Source: a virus. From it: a stretch of 24,465 nt of DNA. Each line of letters opens with the position of its first letter. The stretch's first letter is position 1. The notes below the pieces were generated by a model, which made no database searches, had not been told where the DNA came from, and saw only the letters and a list, made by a program, of their open reading frames with translations. Where the stretch lies: positions 1 to 24,465 of IMG/VR virus record IMGVR_UViG_3300048793_000006; one strand, written 5' to 3'. The position numbers and the translations under genes are program-made. This document shows, one piece after another, positions 19,989-24,465 of this stretch.

Positions 19989-22570
19989 TGCCTTTTGATC
20001 CCTCATCTGCCGAGCCTGTCGCTGGAGGGTTTGACCCTTCGTCTGCCAAGCCTGCGGATGGCGGCAAGTTCAACAGCGACAATTACGCTGGCATGAGCCA
20101 TCCACTGTCTCAGACTGAGGAGGCATTGCCGTTTGTCGATCGCGTCGGACTCACGGCGATGGACAACGACGCTGAGCGCCATGCCTATCTCGACAAGAGG
20201 TACGGCAAGGAGAACGTGGTCGAACAGGGCGGCAAACTGTTCGTCAAGAAGGACGGGCACTTGGTTGATGCTTCTGCTGCCATCGGATTTGTGGAGCGCA
20301 CTCTTGGAAGCAGCCCGGAACTTGCTAGCGCTACCGCCACGGCAGCTACAGGAGCTGCTGAAGGCTCAGCGGCCGGTCCTTACGGAGCACTGGTAGGTGG
20401 CGTCGGTGGCGCTGTTATCGGAGCGGTCGCTGGAAAATCAGCGAAGGAAGGCATCAAGGCCGCATCTGGCGTGTACCAGAAAACACCGGGAGAGCTCGGT
20501 GACAAGTTGGGTGAGACTGGCAAGCAGGCGATGGAAGGGCAGTTAGCCGGCAACCTCGTTGGCGGTGCAGTAGCAAAGGCTGTCGCTGGTGACTGGTCCC
20601 GGTGGCTGTTCGACGTGACGCCGGAAAGCTCAGCGACCACCGCTCGCGTACTAGCTAGGGGAGCGATCCCTCCACCTGGTCAAACCTTGCCGTCAGCGAG
20701 AGCCATCCAGCGTATTGAGATCATGTCAGCGAAACTTGGCGCTAAGGGTCAAGGGCAGGACATCGCCAACGAGCAGTACCTGAAGACAAGGACGAGGGAA
20801 ATACTCGTCAAGTCAGGCATGACCGATCAGGAGGCTGCGCAACTGGAGCAAGACATGTCGTCTCCCATGTCTGCGCATTCAACCGAAGACGTTGGGAAGC
20901 TCATTCAGGACAGCACGAAGGCCAAGGTAGACACCATCACGGCGTCAGTCACTAAAGAAACGGCTGGCGTAGAGAAAGAGTTAGACGCGAGCCTGTCTCG
21001 GCTCAAGACCATTACTCACGCCACCAAGCCGGGCGACCTTGGCGTAGATGTCAGCGCGGGAATACAGACGGCCCGCAAGGACTTCATGACGGCCATCGGC
21101 AAGGTGTACGGACGCATAGATCAGGCGATCGGGCAAAAGCCCGTCATCCCAGTTGAGGACGTCATCAGAGAGGGTCAGCGTCTCACCAAACTAGCCAAAG
21201 GCGTGCAGCCGACCAAGCAGGCTCAGCAAGCTGGCGGCATGCCGGGAAAGAAAGAAGTCGATCCAGATACCAAGGCGCTGTTCGATAGCCTTGGCATAGA
21301 ACTGCCGCCCGCTGGCGGGATGATGACCTTCGGGCAGGCGCAGCGTATGCGATCCATTCTGCAACAGGCGTCACAGCCTGGCGGCGGAATCAACCGCACG
21401 GTCACTCAGGGTGAACTGGCGTCGCTTTCAAAATCGGTTGACCGAGCCATCAACTCGGCCGCGAAAGACCCGGCAGTCGAGCCGTACATCGACCTCTTGC
21501 ACCATGCCGATGTCACGTACCGCATGGGCATCAGGAAGTTTGAAGAAGCCGGCATAGAAAAGCTGGTGCGTGACGTACGCTCTGGAGTCTCACCTGACCC
21601 TGAGGAAGTCGCCTCGCTGGTTCTCAAGCCGGGGCGCTTGGAGCGTGCCGCAGAACTTAAAAAGATGCTCGGTCCTGAGGTGTGGCAGCGCGTGGCCGGC
21701 GCAGACTTCAACCGGATGATTTCCAATGCCACGACGCGCGACGAGATGGGCCGTGAGTTCGTGCGGGGGATGAACCTGCACCGGGAACTCGATAACCGTG
21801 GCGCTGACCTGTTGAAAACCGCCTACGGTCCTGCGGCAAAGGACATCCGCGAGTTAGCCGATTATCTGGCCTCTCGCGACGGCGTAGTTCCGGTCGATGC
21901 ACTGAAGTCAGGCAACGTGAAGACCGCTCTAGAAGGACTTAGAGCATCAGAGGCGGCTAAAGAAAACCTGATGTCGAAGGACTTCGTACGCGCCTTTACC
22001 TCCGGTCAGGTAGGGCCAGAGGAATCCGTCCGGTGGCTGATGAAGCCGGGCAACATGGATCGCGCACGTCAACTTGAAGCTACCTTCGGGGCCAACTCCA
22101 AAGAGGTCGCGGCGCTGCGTCAAGGAGCGCTTAGGGAACTCGCGACGATGATGACCAAGAAGTCCATCGACAAGAAAGGATCTAACGCGCTGGGCGATGC
22201 GTTGGGTGGCTTCACGAAGGATCAGCAGGAATTCTTCTTCCCCAACGGGCTCGTTCACGACATCAAGGATGTGTCAAAAGAACTAGAGATGGTTTTCCCG
22301 TCTGGGTCGAAAGATCCAGCGATGGCTGGCATGACGGCAGGCGCCATCCTGAACAAGCCGTTCTACAAAAGGTGGTACTACCAGGCTGTCGCAGGCGCGG
22401 AACGCTGGCTCATACAGCGCCCATCTGTGATTCGATATTTGGCGATTGGACTGAAGCACGACGCGCAGACCAGGGCTGCTGTGCAGCAGACGATCAAGGG
22501 GCTGGTGATGAACTACGACCTGATGAACACAGAGTATGGAGACGACTTCTGGCAGGAACACGCCAAGTGA
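19988..22570 (+). CDS. Large probable ejection protein with FDPSSA repeats and a duplicated helical module
   Basis: 860 aa, start overlapping the previous stop (TAATG). Residues 3-14 and 15-26 are a tandem repeat (FDPSSAEPVAGG / FDPSSAKPADGG). About 112-160 is a glycine-zipper stretch (GPYGALVGGVGGAVIGAVAG). The remainder is mostly helical. About 524-627 and 664-770 repeat one module, clearest at PEEVASLVLKPGRLERAAEL (538-557) against PEESVRWLMKPGNMDRARQL (677-696), each continuing into a helix that ends near a Gly-Pro or Gly-Ala turn. A transglycosylase or peptidase catalytic motif was looked for and not found. Size, membrane-active segment and gene order suggest the largest component of the DNA-translocation conduit. 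Function remains inferred. Confidence 0.68.
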   Translation: MPFDPSSAEPVAGGFDPSSAKPADGGKFNSDNYAGMSHPLSQTEEALPFVDRVGLTAMDNDAERHAYLDKRYGKENVVEQGGKLFVKKDGHLVDASAAIGFVERTLGSSPELASATATAATGAAEGSAAGPYGALVGGVGGAVIGAVAGKSAKEGIKAASGVYQKTPGELGDKLGETGKQAMEGQLAGNLVGGAVAKAVAGDWSRWLFDVTPESSATTARVLARGAIPPPGQTLPSARAIQRIEIMSAKLGAKGQGQDIANEQYLKTRTREILVKSGMTDQEAAQLEQDMSSPMSAHSTEDVGKLIQDSTKAKVDTITASVTKETAGVEKELDASLSRLKTITHATKPGDLGVDVSAGIQTARKDFMTAIGKVYGRIDQAIGQKPVIPVEDVIREGQRLTKLAKGVQPTKQAQQAGGMPGKKEVDPDTKALFDSLGIELPPAGGMMTFGQAQRMRSILQQASQPGGGINRTVTQGELASLSKSVDRAINSAAKDPAVEPYIDLLHHADVTYRMGIRKFEEAGIEKLVRDVRSGVSPDPEEVASLVLKPGRLERAAELKKMLGPEVWQRVAGADFNRMISNATTRDEMGREFVRGMNLHRELDNRGADLLKTAYGPAAKDIRELADYLASRDGVVPVDALKSGNVKTALEGLRASEAAKENLMSKDFVRAFTSGQVGPEESVRWLMKPGNMDRARQLEATFGANSKEVAALRQGALRELATMMTKKSIDKKGSNALGDALGGFTKDQQEFFFPNGLVHDIKDVSKELEMVFPSGSKDPAMAGMTAGAILNKPFYKRWYYQAVAGAERWLIQRPSVIRYLAIGLKHDAQTRAAVQQTIKGLVMNYDLMNTEYGDDFWQEHAK

Positions 22571-22794
22571 CCGACCGCTCCAAATTCGACGAGGTTGTTA
22601 CTGCCGCATTGAACGGGTGGATGGCGAACTTCACCGACCTTGAGACTGAGGACAAATTCAAACTGCTCGACCGCTGCATCAAGTGGTCGCAGTTGAACAG
22701 GCGGCACAGTAAGGGTAAGTTCGGTGAGGGGCTTGACATACTTGAGGAAGATACTGACGCAGACACTGAGACTGGCGATGATGTCACTCTATAA
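22567..22794 (+). CDS. Small charged hypothetical protein
   Basis: 75 aa from GTG 22567, which overlaps the TGA of the large ejection protein. An in-frame reading from 22372 lies inside that gene and is not used. DRSKFDEVVTAALNGWMANF and TEDKFKLLDRCIKWSQLNRR are two predicted amphipathic helices. The tail is strongly acidic (DILEEDTDADTETGDDVTL). One Cys, no membrane span. The role is unknown. The acidic tail and helical head are consistent with a regulator or assembly factor, but nothing specific supports this. Confidence 0.66.
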   Translation: MTDRSKFDEVVTAALNGWMANFTDLETEDKFKLLDRCIKWSQLNRRHSKGKFGEGLDILEEDTDADTETGDDVTL

Positions 22795-22805
22795 GGGGCA
22801 CGGAC

Positions 22806-23051
22806 ATGGATCTACTGGCGATCACGAGCGCGATTCAGGTCGCGTACAGGGTACTGGCGGAGCGATGGCTGACACTCGTAGCAATGGTCATGACGTTCAG
22901 CCTGTACGCATGGGCCATGTACCTGGGGTCATGGTTACACTTCGGAGCCGCAGCCGCGTTCGGCGTTACGATTTTCCTGCCGGTGCTTTGGGGCGGCCGT
23001 GGTGGGAGCTTGAGAACTACCGCTACTGACACTGAGGACAAGACCACATGA
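22806..23051 (+). CDS. Two-span membrane protein, holin candidate
   Basis: 81 aa, ATG after AAGGGG. Two hydrophobic spans lie at about 21-40 (WLTLVAMVMTFSLYAWAMYL) and 44-62 (LHFGAAAAFGVTIFLPVLW), joined by a very short turn. A short N-terminal helix precedes them and a polar, mixed-charge tail (RTTATDTEDKTT) follows. Small size, paired spans and a hydrophilic tail are compatible with a class II holin that forms the inner-membrane lesion at lysis. No endolysin has been seen yet within the window, so lysis-cassette context is incomplete. An inner-membrane protein helping DNA entry is an alternative. Its stop overlaps the next start (ATGA). Confidence 0.68.
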   Translation: MDLLAITSAIQVAYRVLAERWLTLVAMVMTFSLYAWAMYLGSWLHFGAAAAFGVTIFLPVLWGGRGGSLRTTATDTEDKTT

Positions 23052-23338
23052 AGAAGCGACGCGCAAATTTCTACGAGGCTCCGCCGGGGGAGGAGTCGAA
23101 AGACCAGCACGGGCAGAAACGTAACGGCCAGCGGCTGTCGTCGATCACGACCTACCGCGCTGCGCCACCGTACTCGCCGCAGACGGCCGATCACTTCGTG
23201 AACTTCCGGCCGCACATGAAGAACTCGCACTTCGGCGGCACGCTGACACTGAAGGGTGTCCAAGGTCACGGGCACAGCGAGACATTCAGGGACGAGATCA
23301 ACCGCAAGCACGTCATCAAGCCGCACGAGACTGAGTAA
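23048..23338 (+). CDS. Small basic hydrophilic protein
   Basis: 96 aa. Lys, Arg and His are abundant throughout (MKKRRANFYEAPPGEESKDQ, HGQKRNGQRLSSITTYRA, GHGHSETFRDEINRKHVIK). No hydrophobic core segment is long enough for a membrane span, and there is no cysteine. TTYRAAPPYSPQTADHF and LTLKGVQGHGH look extended rather than helical. The start is coupled to the membrane-protein gene. The family is not recognised. DNA or capsid-interior binding would suit the charge but is not demonstrated. Confidence 0.65.
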   Translation: MKKRRANFYEAPPGEESKDQHGQKRNGQRLSSITTYRAAPPYSPQTADHFVNFRPHMKNSHFGGTLTLKGVQGHGHSETFRDEINRKHVIKPHETE

Positions 23339-23358
23339 CCGCGACGGAGTAGCAGACC

Positions 23359-23796
23359 ATGATCCTTTCCCCATTCCAGCCGATGGGTAACTCGTTCAGC
23401 CTGACGACGAACGGCGTTACGCTCACCAACACCAGCACGCCGATCATCCTCGTCGGTGCGGGCAACCTGAATCTCCCGTCAAATCAGCCGACGATGGCGC
23501 GGTTCCTGAACACAGGCGCGTCGACGATCTGGCTGAACTTCAGCATCCCGGTCTACGCCGCAGGCGGAGCAACGGTAGCGGCTGGTACTGCTGCTGTCCC
23601 GGTCGCTGGTACGACGACGCTCGGGACGACTGCAAACTCGTTCTGGCTAGCGCCTAACATCGAGGAAGTTCTGACCATCCCTGTAGGCCCTGCAAACCTG
23701 ACTGGCGTAGCTAACACGCCGCTAGGCTTTTGGCTCAACAACATGTCAGTCGGCGTCTCTCAGTCTTTCCTGATGCAGCTTGGCGAGGGCACCTAA
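23359..23796 (+). CDS. Small beta-rich virion-type protein
   Basis: 145 aa, with CGGAG about ten bases before the ATG. Strand-like segments dominate: GNSFSLTTNGVTLTNTSTP, ARFLNTGASTIWLNFSIPV, then AGGATVAAGTAAVPVAGTTT, and NIEEVLTIPVGPANL. Ala, Thr, Gly and Val are frequent, and no Cys or membrane span is present. The next beta-rich gene begins directly at its stop (TAA then ATG), so the two probably act together. Composition suits a capsid- or tail-surface protein, and the late position in the operon allows a decoration role. No family can be named with certainty. Confidence 0.66.
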   Translation: MILSPFQPMGNSFSLTTNGVTLTNTSTPIILVGAGNLNLPSNQPTMARFLNTGASTIWLNFSIPVYAAGGATVAAGTAAVPVAGTTTLGTTANSFWLAPNIEEVLTIPVGPANLTGVANTPLGFWLNNMSVGVSQSFLMQLGEGT

Positions 23797-24195
23797 ATGG
23801 CCGTCAAGGGCATTGCCAGTCTACCCTCAGGCAATCTCGGTCAGGTGCTATTCGCAGGACGCGGGCTGAATTTCCAGCTCACCTCGGACCAAGCGCTGAC
23901 CAAGATATATTCCGGAACCAACTATTATCCGGCGTTCATCATCGCTCGCCAGCGATCAGGCGGCGCATCAGTCGCATGCGTTGGAGGTGTTTACGATGGC
24001 GCCGGCAAGACAGGCAACATCATCGTGCTCGCCGCCCAGTCGTGGGTGACGCTCGCCGTCGGTATCCTGGTGACAGCGCCGATCAACGTCGGAGCGGCCA
24101 CGTTGCTGTCTGCAACGCCGATATTCTCACTGACCACGGGCTCGACTGCCGCATGCACCGGAGACGTGCTGATTTACGGATACGACATCTCGTGA
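23797..24195 (+). CDS. Beta-rich virion-type protein paired with the previous gene
   Basis: 132 aa, ATG immediately after the preceding TAA. The core reads KIYSGTNYYPAFIIARQRSG, GASVACVGGVYDGAGKTGN, IIVLAAQSWVTLAV, then SLTTGSTAACTGDVLIYGYD. A closing SLTTGS-x-A-A-x-T-x-DV-hydrophobic-YGYD strand pair is familiar to me from small structural proteins in many phages (recollection, no search). Two Cys residues are present but not spaced as a zinc site. It has no membrane span. A decoration or fibre-base role is inferred. The last codon overlaps the GTG start of the next gene. Confidence 0.7.
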   Translation: MAVKGIASLPSGNLGQVLFAGRGLNFQLTSDQALTKIYSGTNYYPAFIIARQRSGGASVACVGGVYDGAGKTGNIIVLAAQSWVTLAVGILVTAPINVGAATLLSATPIFSLTTGSTAACTGDVLIYGYDIS

Positions 24196-24446
24196 ACGCT
24201 GACTATTACGGTGTGGCCGCGCTGATTGCGGCAGTCGGGACGCTGGTGACATCGGTTGGAACGGTCGTTATCGGCATGCGCCAGGCAAAGACGATGGAGA
24301 TCGTGAAGGACGTGAAAAAGCAGACCGATGGCCTTGTCACCAGGCTCATCGGGCAAGCCAAGACGATTGGCTCTCAGGAAGGCCACGCAGCCGGGCTCGA
24401 ACAGGGGCGCGCTGAGAACGGCGAGAAGAACGGCGAGCACAAATGA
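24192..24446 (+). CDS. Single-span membrane protein with charged tail, holin or lysis-accessory candidate
   Basis: 84 aa from GTG 24192, overlapping the TGA of the previous gene; the longer in-frame reading from 23730 lies within upstream genes. A hydrophobic segment at about 5-29 (YYGVAALIAAVGTLVTSVGT then VVIGM) is followed by a charged, probably coiled-coil region (KTMEIVKDVKKQTDGLVTRL) and a Glu/Gly/Asn/Lys-rich tail (GLEQGRAENGEKNGEHK). One N-terminal span with a soluble tail fits small lysis-associated membrane proteins (a single-span holin or spanin-like), and proteins of this shape are common near phage endolysins. The following gene, cut off by the window edge, could be that endolysin. 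Confidence 0.68.
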   Translation: MNADYYGVAALIAAVGTLVTSVGTVVIGMRQAKTMEIVKDVKKQTDGLVTRLIGQAKTIGSQEGHAAGLEQGRAENGEKNGEHK

Positions 24447-24465
24447 GCGCCATCGACATTGCCCT
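24443..24465 (+). CDS. Start of a further gene, truncated by the window edge
   Basis: ATG at 24443 overlaps the TGA of the previous gene (ATGA) and stays open to the last base, giving MSAIDIA and a partial codon. The coupled start is the same arrangement used by most genes here. Seven residues are too few to identify it. An endolysin would fit after a small membrane protein but is only a positional guess. Confidence 0.5.

Noticed and set aside
19988-22570. Lysozyme or transglycosylase domain in the 860-aa protein
   Set aside because: No catalytic Glu motif or peptidase signature could be identified by eye, so no enzymatic call is made.
22733-22761. TTGACA resembling a -35 box
   Set aside because: It is inside a coding gene and no -10-like sequence lies at 16-18 bases; the nearest GATACT is too close.

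Overview
The window is a densely packed, single-strand (+) late region of a tailed bacteriophage (Caudoviricetes). The gene set best fits a podovirus-like virion. All 26 protein-coding calls read left to right, most stop and start codons overlap or nearly touch, and no tRNA, rRNA, CRISPR array, insertion sequence or lysogeny gene was seen. The DNA is GC-rich by eye, with many strong AGGAG-type ribosome binding sites. A GC-rich Gram-negative host is plausible, but nothing in the window identifies it.

Layout. (1) 1-5357 is an adsorption and accessory module: the end of an Ala-rich protein, a small zinc-ribbon protein, a fibronectin-III plus beta-helix tail spike, a beta-rich partner, two more small Cys-rich proteins, a beta-rich 154-aa protein, and a 428-aa protein with two C-terminal PASTA domains. 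(2) 5350-9544 is the packaging module: a zinc-ribbon protein, the large terminase, another Cys/His protein and the portal. No small terminase was recognised. (3) 9545-9718 is a short non-standard stretch. It holds a possible 13-residue Arg/Lys-rich peptide with a good ribosome binding site, a hairpin on its stop codon, and a larger terminator-like fold ending in five Ts. (4) 9719-13067 is the head module: a Pro/Gly-rich protein, a small basic protein, a probable scaffold, the major capsid protein behind a hairpin leader, a beta-rich head protein and a small conserved protein.

(5) 13084-16838 is the connector and tail module: a gp4-like adaptor, a P22 gp10-like beta-propeller hub, a tail fibre and a 116-aa protein. 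(6) 16838-22570 holds three large proteins with glycine-zipper, Gln-rich and helical-repeat character, read as DNA-ejection (internal virion) proteins. (7) 22567-24465 holds small genes: a charged protein, two membrane proteins that could be holins, a basic protein, two beta-rich virion-type proteins and the start of one more gene.

The order portal, scaffold, coat, gp4-like, gp10-like, ejection proteins parallels P22 (genes 1-8-5-4-10-...-7-20-16), although sequence similarity to P22 cannot be judged here. The genes would cooperate as follows: TerL packages DNA through the portal into a scaffolded HK97-fold shell; the adaptor and hub close the vertex; spike and fibre bind the host; the ejection proteins form the DNA conduit. 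The most unusual features are the family of DG-hairpin zinc ribbons scattered between tail and packaging genes, the PASTA-domain protein, the mini-ORF with its RNA structures, and the capsid-gene leader hairpin.
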